A stretch of DNA of 64,000 bases from Actinomycetales bacterium. GTDB taxonomy: Bacteria; Actinomycetota; Actinomycetes; Actinomycetales; Dermatophilaceae. Positions 55,357 through 63,998 of this stretch are shown piece after piece (position 1 is the first letter of the stretch; the number at the start of each line of letters is the position of its first letter). The DNA lies in contig JADJTP010000001.1 of the NCBI GenBank assembly GCA_016711095.1, positions 558,001 to 622,000 on the forward strand. Direction: 5' to 3'. The translations under genes were made by a program, and so were the position numbers. Under the pieces are notes generated by a model. The model did not search any database. It had not been told where the DNA came from and saw only the letters and a program-made list of their open reading frames with translations.

Positions 55357-56079
55357 GTGACCGACACTCTCAGCCACCCCTCCGCCGGGGCCGACGCGAC
55401 CGGCGTCGACCTCGACAGCGCCGATGGCGTGGTGCCGTGGGCCGCTCCGTCGTGGGACGAGATCGTCACCCAACACTCCGCCCGGGTCTATCGGCTCGCC
55501 TTCCGCCTGACCGGAAACCCCTACGATGCCGAAGACCTCACCCACGACGTGTTCGTGCGGGTGTTCCGGTCTCTGCATTCCTACACCCCGGGGACGTTCG
55601 AGGGCTGGCTGCACCGGATCACCACCAACGTCTTCCTCGACAAGATGCGCCGCAAGCAGCGCATCCGCTTCGACGCCCTGCCCGACGACGCCGCCGCCCG
55701 GATGGCCACGCGCGAGCCCGGGCCCGAGCAGGTGTTCACCGACACCCACTTCGACGACGACATCCAACGAGCGCTCGATGCCCTGTCCCCGGAGTTCCGG
55801 GCGGCAGTGGTCCTCTGCGACATCGAGGGCCTGTCCTACGAGGAGATCGCGGCGACCCTGGGGATCAAACTGGGCACCGTCCGCTCCCGCATCCACCGCG
55901 GTCGGTCCCAACTGCGGGAGGCGCTTGCCCACCGTGCTCCGGCCTCGGTGCGCACGTCCGCCGAGCCCACGGCAGCCGCTGTTACCCTGCCGGCACCGGC
56001 GACGACCGCCGGGACGAGTGGACGGCACGGCATCCCGTTGCCGACTCGGCTGCGCCCGGTCGCACGCCAGGGAGTGTGA
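55357..56079 (+). CDS. sigE: ECF sigma factor SigE-type
   Basis: About 240 residues from GTG 55357 (GAAAGG nine bases upstream); GTG 55276 would add 27 residues, and mycobacterial sigE also has several starts. Region 2: RVYRLAFRLTGNPYDAEDLT and FEGWLHRITTNVFLDKMRRK; region 4: LSYEEIAATLGIKLGTVRSR. Envelope-stress sigma factor. Stop overlaps the anti-sigma gene (TGATG). The following rseA-htrA-tatB order matches mycobacteria. Confidence 0.92.
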   Translation: MTDTLSHPSAGADATGVDLDSADGVVPWAAPSWDEIVTQHSARVYRLAFRLTGNPYDAEDLTHDVFVRVFRSLHSYTPGTFEGWLHRITTNVFLDKMRRKQRIRFDALPDDAAARMATREPGPEQVFTDTHFDDDIQRALDALSPEFRAAVVLCDIEGLSYEEIAATLGIKLGTVRSRIHRGRSQLREALAHRAPASVRTSAEPTAAAVTLPAPATTAGTSGRHGIPLPTRLRPVARQGV

Positions 56080-56762
56080 TGTCCCGGCACCTCGGCGAAC
56101 AGGTCAGCGCGTACGTCGATCGCCGGCTCCCGAGCACGTTGCTCGCAGTCATGGATCGGCATGTCGTGGTGTGTGCCCACTGCCGCCACGCAGTCGACCA
56201 GGAGCGCGCTCTGCTGTCCTTCCTGCGCAGCGCGCCGTCCCCCGGGGTGTCCGACAGTTTGCACGCGTCCTTGATGCGGCTCGCGTCCGCTGCCTCTGAT
56301 CCCACTGAGCACGGCTCGTCCTTCGTCCCACGTACCCGGCCGCCGCTCGACTCAAACGGCCTCGGCGCTCCTGGGTCTCAAGGCGCTCCTGGGTCTCACG
56401 GCGCTCAAAGGGTTCAGGACACCGGGGTAGTTCCAACGGTGCCGCTCGCCCCCAGCGCAGTCCGAGGGTTGCGCCTGCCGACCGTGGCCCCCACGGCTCC
56501 GGCCTTGCACCGCTCGGCTCGCCGGGCGGCGTTGCTTGCTGGGCTCGCGGCCGGTGCTTCCGCCGCCGCGGCCTGGGGTGTCGGCGTCGTCCCAGCGACG
56601 TCCGCGGCGGTTTCCCCGGCCGTACAGGTGAGCGTCCCGAGCAGGCTTGCCTCGAGTCAATCGGGCATGCTGTCCTATTCGGCTGTCACGATCGGCCTCG
56701 TCGGCCGCCCCGCCCAGCTGGCCAGCCGCAGCACCTCGAGCACGGAGCCGACCGCCCGATGA
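56079..56762 (+). CDS. rseA: Anti-sigma factor, zinc-finger type (RseA-like)
   Basis: 227 residues. ZAS motif MDRHVVVCAHCRHAV (H-x3-C-x2-C) near residue 27-38 in the N-terminal sigma-binding domain; long Pro/Gly-rich linker encoded partly by a short direct repeat GGCGCTCCTGGGTCTCA (about 56363-56398); one weak hydrophobic segment (ALLAGLAAGASAAAAWGV) that may span the membrane. Holds SigE inactive. ATG 56079 overlaps the sigE stop, ATGA joins it to htrA. Confidence 0.85.
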   Translation: MSRHLGEQVSAYVDRRLPSTLLAVMDRHVVVCAHCRHAVDQERALLSFLRSAPSPGVSDSLHASLMRLASAASDPTEHGSSFVPRTRPPLDSNGLGAPGSQGAPGSHGAQRVQDTGVVPTVPLAPSAVRGLRLPTVAPTAPALHRSARRAALLAGLAAGASAAAAWGVGVVPATSAAVSPAVQVSVPSRLASSQSGMLSYSAVTIGLVGRPAQLASRSTSSTEPTAR

Positions 56763-58165
56763 CCACTCACGACGATCACCCGGACAGCCCGGTGGGCGAG
56801 CCGCCCTCCCATCCACCGACGCAGCCGGTGCGACATGAGCCCACGGTGCCATTGCCCCGCACTGGCGCTGGTGTCTTCCCACCGCCACCGCCGGGCTGGC
56901 AGGCACCCGAGGCCCTTGTCCCCGGCGGGTATGCCGCCCCGCCGCCCCCCCAGCAGGCCCCTCAGCCCCTTTCCGGGCCGACCGCTGCGCCGATGCCCAC
57001 TGCGACAGGTTGGTCGCCCGGGCCGGCGGCGCCAGGTCCGCACGCGCCGACCTTGCCCGGCTCGCCCGCACATCCGCAGCGCCCGGCCGCACGCGGGCAC
57101 ACCCTGGGTCTGCTCGCCGCCGTTGCGGTCATCGGTCTGCTCGCCGGCTTGGTCGGCGGGGGGTTGGGTTCATTGCTGGCCGATCGCCTGACGTCCGTCA
57201 CCCAGGGTGGATCTCCCGTGCCCGCACCGCTGCCGGGAGCGACCGCCCGCCCCGACGGGAGCATCGCCAAGATCGCAGCGACCGCCTTGCCGTCGGTCGT
57301 CACCGTGAAGATCAGCACCGGGGGAACCTCAGGTAACGGCTCGGGATTCGTCATCGACTCGGCCGGTCACATCGTCACGAACAACCACGTCGTTTCCGGC
57401 GCGACAGGCACGGGCGAGATCACCGTAGAACTTGTCGACGGCACGAGTCTGCCGGCGACCATCGTCGGGCGCGACGCCTCCTACGACCTGGCCGTGCTCA
57501 AGGTGGAGCGCACCGACCTGCCCCCCCTCACGTGGGGCCGCTCCACAGACGTCGTCGTCGGCGACGGAGTCATCGCGGTCGGAGCTCCACTCGGCCTGGA
57601 AGCCACGGTCACCAGTGGCATCGTCTCCGCGCTGGGCCGCCCGGTCGCCGCCGGCGGTGGCGACGAGACCAGTTTCATCAACGCGATCCAGACCGATGCC
57701 GCGATCAACCCCGGCAACTCCGGAGGGCCGCTGCTGGACATGTCCGGGCGAGTCGTCGGGGTGAACTCGGCGATCGCCCGCGACCCCGGTTCGACCTCCG
57801 GTGTCAGTGGCAGCATCGGGGTGGGATTCGCCATTCCCAGCGACCAAGCAGCCAAGACGGCTCAGCAACTCATCAAGACAGGCAAGGCTCAACACCCAGT
57901 CATCGGTGTGCGCCTCGACCGGAGCTTCGACGGGGACGGTGCTCGGATCACGTCTCCCGGAGGGGTGACCGACGGCAGCGCCGCGCAGACCGCCGGATTG
58001 CGCGACGGCGACGTTGTCGTGAGTTTCGAGGGCAAGCGGGTCACCGGTCCCGATCAGCTGGTTGTCGCCATCAGAGCACGGGACGTGGGCGATACAGTGC
58101 GTCTGACCGTCGAGCGCGACGGGTCGACAACCGTCATCACGCTCACCCTGCAAGCCTCCGACTGA
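56759..58165 (+). CDS. htrA: HtrA/DegP-type membrane-bound serine protease
   Basis: 468 residues. Proline-rich cytosolic part (1-110), one membrane helix (LGLLAAVAVIGLLAGLVGG, about 114-138), trypsin-like domain with His in VTNNHVV (near 207), Asp in YDLAVLKV and Ser in NPGNSGGPLLD (near 320), and one PDZ domain with AQTAGLRDGDVVVSFEGKRV. Degrades misfolded exported proteins; in the sigE module it can also influence anti-sigma stability. Confidence 0.93.
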   Translation: MTTHDDHPDSPVGEPPSHPPTQPVRHEPTVPLPRTGAGVFPPPPPGWQAPEALVPGGYAAPPPPQQAPQPLSGPTAAPMPTATGWSPGPAAPGPHAPTLPGSPAHPQRPAARGHTLGLLAAVAVIGLLAGLVGGGLGSLLADRLTSVTQGGSPVPAPLPGATARPDGSIAKIAATALPSVVTVKISTGGTSGNGSGFVIDSAGHIVTNNHVVSGATGTGEITVELVDGTSLPATIVGRDASYDLAVLKVERTDLPPLTWGRSTDVVVGDGVIAVGAPLGLEATVTSGIVSALGRPVAAGGGDETSFINAIQTDAAINPGNSGGPLLDMSGRVVGVNSAIARDPGSTSGVSGSIGVGFAIPSDQAAKTAQQLIKTGKAQHPVIGVRLDRSFDGDGARITSPGGVTDGSAAQTAGLRDGDVVVSFEGKRVTGPDQLVVAIRARDVGDTVRLTVERDGSTTVITLTLQASD

Positions 58166-58212
58166 CAACAGTCCTCCGGGGCCGGCACGCGGCAGAAGGG
58201 AGGACGACCCCC

Positions 58213-58590
58213 GTGTTCGACATCAACGGCTGGGAGGTCATGCTCTTAGCCTTGGTGGCCGTCGTCGTCCTGGGACCCGAACGGTTGCCCGACTATGCCG
58301 CGAAGCTCGGCCGGGGTGTCCGGCACCTGCGCACCCTCGCCGATGGCGCTCGCGGCCAGCTCAAGGAGCAACTCGGGCCGGACTTCCAGGACGTCGACTG
58401 GCGGCAGTACGACCCACGTCAATACGACCCGCGCAAAATCGTCCGCGAAGCGTTGCTCGAGCCGACCACCGATCCGAGAGCCGACGCAGAAGCCGCCCGC
58501 AGACAGCCCGGTCAGGAACAGCCCGGCCAGCCGCAGGTCACCGCGTTCGACCCGAGTCGCGCGACGCCATGGGACGCTGACGCCACCTGA
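58213..58590 (+). CDS. tatB: Sec-independent (Tat) translocase protein TatB
   Basis: 125 residues. N-terminal helix DINGWEVMLLALVAVVVLGP with the conserved ERLPDYAAKLG, then an amphipathic helix and a charged tail. GTG 58213, 47 bases after the htrA stop; AGAAGGGAGGA lies a little upstream. Confidence 0.9.
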   Translation: MFDINGWEVMLLALVAVVVLGPERLPDYAAKLGRGVRHLRTLADGARGQLKEQLGPDFQDVDWRQYDPRQYDPRKIVREALLEPTTDPRADAEAARRQPGQEQPGQPQVTAFDPSRATPWDADAT

Positions 58591-58620
58591 GCGCTCGCCG
58601 CCGCCGGGCGGCCCACTCCT

Positions 58621-58686
58621 TCGACGGGTGGGCTACTTCTTCGACGGTGGGCTACTTCTTCGACGGTGGGCTACTTCTTCGACGGG
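58621..58686. repeat. Tandem 19-20 bp repeat at the 3' end of mrp
   Basis: TCGACGGTGGGCTACTTCT occurs three times in a row (first copy one base longer) plus a partial fourth. On the minus strand each copy contains the sequence AGAAGTAG, that is, the last lysine codons and stop of mrp; the gene stops in the copy at 58671. Confidence 0.8.
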
Positions 58687-59822
58687 CTGAGCCCGAGGCT
58701 TCGTCCCGACAGACCCCGCGAGCGTTGGGCCAAACCGCGGGCGACGGCCCGGAGTGCGACGGCGGCGGGAGAGTCGGGATCGCGCAAAACGACCGGCACG
58801 CCTTCGTCACCGCCCTCGCGCAGCCGAACATCGAGGGGCACCTGACCGAGCAGCGGCACATGCGCCCCGATCGAGCGTGTGAGCGACTCAGCGACATACT
58901 TGCCGCCGCCGGAGCCGAAGAGCTCCTGGCGGGAGCCGTCGGGCAGCTCGAGCCACGACATGTTCTCCACGACGCCGACGACCCGCTGGTGGGTCTGCAG
59001 GGCGATCGACCCGGCCCGCTCGGCCACCTCGGCCGCCGCCAACTGCGGGGTGGTGACGACGAGGATCTCGGCGGTCGGCAGCATCTGGCCGATCGAGATC
59101 GCGATGTCGCCGGTGCCCGGGGGCAGGTCAAGGAGCAGGACGTCGAGGTCGCCCCAATAGACATCGGCCAGGAACTGCTGCAACGCCCGGTGCAGCATCG
59201 GCCCGCGCCAGATGACTGGCTGGTTGCCGGGGACGAACATGCCGATCGAGATGACCTTCACGTCATGGGAGATCGGCGGCAGGATCATGTCGTCGACCTG
59301 AGTGGGGCGGCCCTGCACGCCCAGCATCCGGGGGATCGAGAACCCGTGTACGTCGGCGTCGACGAGGCCGACCTTCAGTCCTTCGGCGGCCATGGCGGCT
59401 GCGAGGTTGACGGTGACGGATGACTTGCCGACGCCGCCCTTGCCCGACGCGACGGCATACACCCGGGTCAGGGAGCCGCTCTTGGCGAAGGGGATCTCGC
59501 GCTCAGCGCTGCCGCCACGCAGCTTGGTCCGCAGGGCCGCCCGCTGCTCGTCGCTCATGACGTCGAGCTTGACCTCGACGGAGGCGACGCCCGGCACGCG
59601 CAGCAGCGCGGCGGTCGACTCGCTGCGCAGGGTGTCCTTCAGTGGGCAGCCCGCGACGGTGAGATAGAGCTCGAGCCTCGCGTGGCCTGTGTCATCGACC
59701 GCGATCGACTTGACCATGCCGAGCTCGGTGAGGGGTTTGCGGATCTCGGGGTCGTTGACCGTCGCGAGCGCGGCGAGCAGTGCGTCCTGAGTCGGAAGGG
59801 TGGCTGGGGCGTCTGCAGGCAT
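58671..59822 (-). CDS. mrp: Mrp/ApbC-type iron-sulfur cluster carrier ATPase
   Basis: 383 residues. N-terminal DUF59/MIP18 domain (LAALATVNDPEIRKPLTELG, YLTVAGCPLKDTLR), P-loop ASGKGGVGKSSVTVNLAAAM near residue 127, DADVHGFSIPRMLG, and DLPPGTGDIAISIGQ. The C-terminal CxxC of many Mrp proteins is replaced by ENMSWLELPDG. ATG 59822 follows a TACGAT box by seven bases (leaderless); ATG 59831 would overlap that box. Downstream of tatB in opposite direction, as in mycobacteria. Confidence 0.92.
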   Translation of the reverse strand: MPADAPATLPTQDALLAALATVNDPEIRKPLTELGMVKSIAVDDTGHARLELYLTVAGCPLKDTLRSESTAALLRVPGVASVEVKLDVMSDEQRAALRTKLRGGSAEREIPFAKSGSLTRVYAVASGKGGVGKSSVTVNLAAAMAAEGLKVGLVDADVHGFSIPRMLGVQGRPTQVDDMILPPISHDVKVISIGMFVPGNQPVIWRGPMLHRALQQFLADVYWGDLDVLLLDLPPGTGDIAISIGQMLPTAEILVVTTPQLAAAEVAERAGSIALQTHQRVVGVVENMSWLELPDGSRQELFGSGGGKYVAESLTRSIGAHVPLLGQVPLDVRLREGGDEGVPVVLRDPDSPAAVALRAVARGLAQRSRGLSGRSLGLSPSKK

Positions 59823-59829
59823 AGGCCCC

Positions 59830-59835
59830 ATCGTA
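59830..59835 (-). promoter_or_regulatory. -10 box of mrp (leaderless)
   Basis: TACGAT on the minus strand, seven bases before ATG 59822. Confidence 0.5.
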
Positions 59836-59863
59836 AGTCGCCCATCGGGGTGCCTCCGACCGC

Positions 59864-60496
59864 TCACGACCGGATGCCGGGTGCGTCCGGGTGGGGCGAA
59901 GGCGAATCGTCGCGGTCGGGCTGGGGCGTCTCGCGCTCGTCGAGCTCCTCGAGCAGATCGCGCAGCTCGGACCGCACGAAGTCGCGCGTGGCGACCTCGC
60001 GCAACGCCAGCCGAAGCGCCGCCACCTCGCGGGTCAGATACTCGGTGTTGGCAAGGTTGCGCTCGTCGCGGGCCCGGTCCTGTTCCAGGAACACTCGATC
60101 CCGGTCGGTCTGGCGGTTCTGTGCGAGCAGGATGAGCGGCGCGGCATACGAGGCCTGCATCGACAGCAGCAGCGTGAGCAGGGTGTAGTTGAGCTCGCGC
60201 GGGTCGAATTGCCACGCCTCGGGTGCCCAGGTGTTCCACGCGATCCACACGATGACGAACACCGTGAGCCCGATGAGGAACTGCGGCGTCCCCATGAAAC
60301 GGGCGAAGCGCTCGCTCCAGACGCCGAAGCTCTCCTGCGACCACACGGGCCCCGGAAGGAATTCGCGACGGCGGAACTCCCTTGGCTGATCGAGCCGAAT
60401 CGACGCCTGCCGGCGCCCAGGCCGCAGCCCCGGGTGGCGCCCCCACTGACGCCCCCGTGTGCTCGCCAGCCGCACCGCGCTGCGGGGCTCACTCAT
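59864..60496 (-). CDS. DUF1003 family membrane protein
   Basis: 210 residues. Two membrane helices (FLIGLTVFVIVWIAWNTW and LLTLLLSMQASYAAPLILLA) and the conserved QNRQTDRDR after the second; acidic C-terminal coil. Function unknown. ATG 60496 lies within the end of the CBS protein gene (8-base overlap), so the two are coupled. Confidence 0.88.
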   Translation of the reverse strand: MSEPRSAVRLASTRGRQWGRHPGLRPGRRQASIRLDQPREFRRREFLPGPVWSQESFGVWSERFARFMGTPQFLIGLTVFVIVWIAWNTWAPEAWQFDPRELNYTLLTLLLSMQASYAAPLILLAQNRQTDRDRVFLEQDRARDERNLANTEYLTREVAALRLALREVATRDFVRSELRDLLEELDERETPQPDRDDSPSPHPDAPGIRS

Positions 60497-61772
60497 GGGG
60501 AACCTCCCGCCAGTCCTCGGGAAGGATGTGGTCCAGGACGTCGTCGACGGTTACCGCCCCGACCAGTCCCCCGTGCCCGTCGACGACGGGGGCGGCCACC
60601 AGGTCGTACGCCGCAAAGAGCCGATGCACCCGGTCGAGTGTGCTCCCCGGGTGCAGCGGGGTGACCTTGTCGATGACGGAACCAATGGGGGCTTGCGGAG
60701 GCTCGCGCAGCAACTTCTGGATGTGGACGAGCCCGAGATAACGCCCGGTCGGTGTTTCCAGGGGGGGTCGGCAGACGAAGACCGTTGTCGCCAGTGTGAT
60801 CGGTACCTCTTCGCGCCGCACGACCGCCAGCGCCTCGGCGATCGTCGCCTCCGGCGGGAGGATGACCGGCTCGCTTGTCATCAGGCCACCCGCGCTGTGC
60901 TCGTCGTAGGCCATCAGCCGGCGCAGTGGCTCGGCCTCGTCGGGCTCCATCCGGGCCAGCAGCCGCTCCTGTTGTTCGGGCGGCAGTTCGGCCAACAGGT
61001 CGGCCGCGTCGTCGGGCTCCATCGCTTCGAGCACGTCGGCGGCGCGCTCGGCGTCGAGCTCGACGAGGATCTCGACCTGATCGTCCTCGGGGAGCTGTTC
61101 GAGCACATCGGCGAGCCGGTCGTCGTCGAGGGCCGCGGCAACTTCGGCCCGACGCTCCGGGGAGAGCTCCTGGATGGCTTCGGCCAGGTCCGCGACGGCA
61201 CGACCCTGGTATGCCGCGAGCAGCGCCGCTGTGTCGTGCTGGCGGGGGTCGGTGTCCAGCCCAGCGACATCGGTGACATCGACGACGAGCGTCTCCCCGC
61301 GGCGACGGGTGAGCCGCAAACCACGGCGGGCGCCCCGATCGACGCGCCGGACGAAGACCTTCGCGACCGTCCAGGCCTTGGGCCGGATGTCGACGGCGAG
61401 ATCCTCGACGGTTGCCTCGACACGGGTTCGGCCCTCGTCGTCGGCCAGTCGCACGGACACGCGGCGCTCGCGCAACCCCGAGAGCGCGAGCACCTCACCG
61501 GCCCGGGCCTCGAACCGGCGCAGGTTGACCACGCCCGTGGTGATCACCTGGCTGCCATCCAGAGAGGTCACCCGGGTCGTCGGCACGAAGATCCGCTTGC
61601 GGCCCGGGACCTCGACGACGAGTCCGATGACCCGCGGTGTCGACCTCGTCCCGGGTGCGCCGGTCGACATCGACACGACGATGTCCTGGACCCGGCCGAC
61701 CTGGTCGCCCAGGGGGTCGAAGACCGGTAGCCCGGCGAGTCGAGCCACGAAGACGCGCGTCGGCAGGCTCAC
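60489..61772 (-). CDS. MgtE-N and CBS-domain protein without channel domain
   Basis: 427 residues. PRC-barrel-like domain (VARLAGLPVFDPLGDQVGRV) and a second one, then MgtE_N superhelix repeats (LPEDDQVEILVELDAERAAD, MEPDDAADLLAELPPEQQER) and a CBS pair (HSAGGLMTSEPVILPPEATI; FAAYDLVAAPVVDGHGGLVG). It stops where the five-helix MgtE magnesium channel would begin, so it is a cytosolic sensor-like half. GTG 61772 follows a TAAGCT box by six bases. Confidence 0.88.
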   Translation of the reverse strand: MSLPTRVFVARLAGLPVFDPLGDQVGRVQDIVVSMSTGAPGTRSTPRVIGLVVEVPGRKRIFVPTTRVTSLDGSQVITTGVVNLRRFEARAGEVLALSGLRERRVSVRLADDEGRTRVEATVEDLAVDIRPKAWTVAKVFVRRVDRGARRGLRLTRRRGETLVVDVTDVAGLDTDPRQHDTAALLAAYQGRAVADLAEAIQELSPERRAEVAAALDDDRLADVLEQLPEDDQVEILVELDAERAADVLEAMEPDDAADLLAELPPEQQERLLARMEPDEAEPLRRLMAYDEHSAGGLMTSEPVILPPEATIAEALAVVRREEVPITLATTVFVCRPPLETPTGRYLGLVHIQKLLREPPQAPIGSVIDKVTPLHPGSTLDRVHRLFAAYDLVAAPVVDGHGGLVGAVTVDDVLDHILPEDWREVPHE

Positions 61773-61778
61773 GAGGTC

Positions 61779-61784
61779 AGCTTA
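61779..61784 (-). promoter_or_regulatory. -10 box of the CBS-protein gene (leaderless)
   Basis: TAAGCT on the minus strand, six bases before GTG 61772. Drives the CBS-DUF1003 pair. Confidence 0.5.
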
Positions 61785-61948
61785 TGGCGTGCTCGGTGCC
61801 CGGCCAGTGGCCCGCGTCATACCGGTCAGGCGCACCCCGCTGCTAGCGTCGCGGTGAGCCCCACTCGGGCTCGTTCGCCGCAGCCGTGGGGCATCCACCC
61901 GCCTGCGGACCGGGTGTGCGGCCGGTCGCCGCCTCGTGAAGGAGTGTC

Positions 61949-63034
61949 ATGCGCCACCCCAAGGACTTCTATTCCCCGCTTGCCATGGGTGCCCCGATGC
62001 CGATGCGTTCGGTGCCGGCTCGCCCCTCGCGGGTCATCCACTTCTTCGACCCGAGCAACCCCAAGATGGCAGCCAAGATCCCCGACATGGTCGGCACTGT
62101 CGACGTCTTGCTGGGTAACCTCGAGGACGCGGTCAAGGCCGACAACAAGGAGGCCGCCCGGGCCGGCCTGGTCGAGATCGGCAGGAAGACCGACTTCGGC
62201 GATCTCACCCAGCTGTGGACCCGAGTCAACGCCCTCGACAGCCCGTGGGTGCTCGATGACCTCACCACCCTCGTCACCGAGATCGGAGACAAGCTCGACG
62301 TCATCATGGTCCCGAAGGTCCAAGGACCTGAGGACATCCACTACGTCGACCGACTGCTCGCGCAACTCGAGGCGCGCGCCGGGCTGAGCCGCCCGATCCT
62401 CGTCCACGCGATCCTCGAAACCGCACGCGGGATGGCCAACGTCGAGGAGATCTGTTTTGCCTCACCACGTATGCAGGGTCTCTCGCTCGGCCCGGCCGAC
62501 TTGGCCGCCGACCGCCGCATGAAGACCACTCGGGTGGGCGGCGGCCACCCCGGCTATCTGGTGCGACAGGACCCGCCCAAGGACGCCGCGGGCAACTCCG
62601 ACATCACCGCGGAACGGACGATCTATCAGCAGGACCTGTGGCACTACACGATCGCCCGGATGGTCGACGCCTGCGCGATGGCCGGGATCTTCCCCTACTA
62701 CGGGCCGTTCGGCGACATCAAAGACGTCGTCGCCTGCGAGGACCAGTTCCGCAACGCCTTCCTGCTCGGCTGTGTCGGAGCCTGGTCGCTGCACCCCGCC
62801 CAGATCGCCATCGGCAAGAAGGTCTTCAGCCCGTCGGCGGCCGACGTCGCACACGCCCGGCGAGTCGTCGCCGCGATGGGCGACGGCACCGGCGCGGTGA
62901 TGCTCGACGGCAAGATGGAAGACGACGCCAGCCTCAAGCAGTGCTTGGTCATGCTCGAGCTCGCGGACCGTTTGGCGCAGACCGACCCCGACCTGGCGGC
63001 CCTGTATGCCGCGCCCGCCCCGGAAGTTGTCTGA
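61949..63034 (+). CDS. HpcH/HpaI-family CoA-ester lyase, malyl-CoA lyase type
   Basis: 361 residues. RHPKDFYSPLAMGAPMPMR and HFFDPSNPKMAAKIPDM at the start, LLGNLEDAVKADNKEAARAG, DVIMVPKVQGPEDIHYVDRL, LETARGMANVEEICFASPRM, LGCVGAWSLHPAQIAIGKKV: the pattern of L-malyl-CoA / beta-methylmalyl-CoA lyases. Magnesium ligands would be the Glu in ILETARG and the Asp in NLEDAV. GAAGGAG before ATG 61949. A GAGCCC/GGGCTC hairpin (61856-61872) is in the leader. Tandem with a second member, so a shared CoA-acid pathway is likely. Confidence 0.85.
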   Translation: MRHPKDFYSPLAMGAPMPMRSVPARPSRVIHFFDPSNPKMAAKIPDMVGTVDVLLGNLEDAVKADNKEAARAGLVEIGRKTDFGDLTQLWTRVNALDSPWVLDDLTTLVTEIGDKLDVIMVPKVQGPEDIHYVDRLLAQLEARAGLSRPILVHAILETARGMANVEEICFASPRMQGLSLGPADLAADRRMKTTRVGGGHPGYLVRQDPPKDAAGNSDITAERTIYQQDLWHYTIARMVDACAMAGIFPYYGPFGDIKDVVACEDQFRNAFLLGCVGAWSLHPAQIAIGKKVFSPSAADVAHARRVVAAMGDGTGAVMLDGKMEDDASLKQCLVMLELADRLAQTDPDLAALYAAPAPEVV

Positions 63035-63104
63035 GCGGCATACCCTCTCGTCTGAGGCCACACCCCGATCAGCCCCTGCGACGAACCTCGACCGAAGGAA
63101 CCTG

Positions 63105-63998
63105 ATGTCCCCCGCAAAGAAGTCCAACGCTCCCCGTTATCGGCCGCGCCGCTCGGTGCTCTACATGCCCTCGTCCAACGAGCGTGCCCTTGAGAAGGCC
63201 AAGGGGATCGAGTGTGACGCGCTCATTCTCGACCTTGAGGACGCGGTCGCTCCCGACGCGAAGGAGGCCGCTCGCGAGGCCGCCTGCGCGGCGGTGGCGT
63301 CGGGGGAATACGGCCGCAAGGAGCTGACGATCCGGGTCAACGGACTGGGCACGGACTGGCACTACCCCGACATGATGGCTGCCTGCAAGGCCGGTCCGGC
63401 GGGCATCGTCGTGCCGAAGGTCAACTCGGCCAAGGAAGTCCATGACCTGGTGCGTGAGATGGAGCGTTACAAGACGCCCAAACACACCAAGCTCTGGGCG
63501 ATGATCGAGACGCCACGGGCGATCCTCGACGTGGGTCGCATCGCCGCGGCATCCGACCGGCTGGCAGTGCTCGTCATGGGCACGAACGACCTGGTCAAGG
63601 AGCTGGACGCCAAACACCTGCCGGGCCGGGCACCCATCTATCCGGCGCTCGCACTCGCCGTGCTGTCGGCAAAGGCCGCCGGGCTGGCGATCGTCGACGG
63701 CGTCTACAACGACGTGAAGGACCCGGAGGGCTTCGCGGCCGAGGTTGCTCAGGGGCGGGCGATGGGTTTCGACGGCAAGACCCTCATCCACCCTGACCAG
63801 GTTGGCCCGTGCAACGAGGCCTTCTCGCCGAGTGACGCCGAGGTCGAGGACGCCCGTGGCCTTATCGAGGCCTTCGAGGTCGTTGCTGCCGAGGGCCGGG
63901 GAGTTGCGACGTACAAGGGCAAGCTCGTCGAGCACCTGCATGTGACCGTGGCTGAGAGGGTCCTGGCGACCCGTGAACTCATCGAGGCCCTCAGCTAG
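63105..63998 (+). CDS. HpcH/HpaI-family CoA-ester lyase/thioesterase (citrate lyase beta-like)
   Basis: 297 residues. RRSVLYMPSSNERALEKAKG, CDALILDLEDAVAPDAKEAA, WAMIETPRAILDVGRIA, FDGKTLIHPDQVGPCNEAFS: the CitE-like group that includes citramalyl-CoA lyase and malyl-CoA thioesterase. Exact reaction not decidable from motifs. GAAGGA before ATG 63105; 70 bases after the first lyase gene. Stop TAG ends two bases before the window edge. Confidence 0.85.
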   Translation: MSPAKKSNAPRYRPRRSVLYMPSSNERALEKAKGIECDALILDLEDAVAPDAKEAAREAACAAVASGEYGRKELTIRVNGLGTDWHYPDMMAACKAGPAGIVVPKVNSAKEVHDLVREMERYKTPKHTKLWAMIETPRAILDVGRIAAASDRLAVLVMGTNDLVKELDAKHLPGRAPIYPALALAVLSAKAAGLAIVDGVYNDVKDPEGFAAEVAQGRAMGFDGKTLIHPDQVGPCNEAFSPSDAEVEDARGLIEAFEVVAAEGRGVATYKGKLVEHLHVTVAERVLATRELIEALS

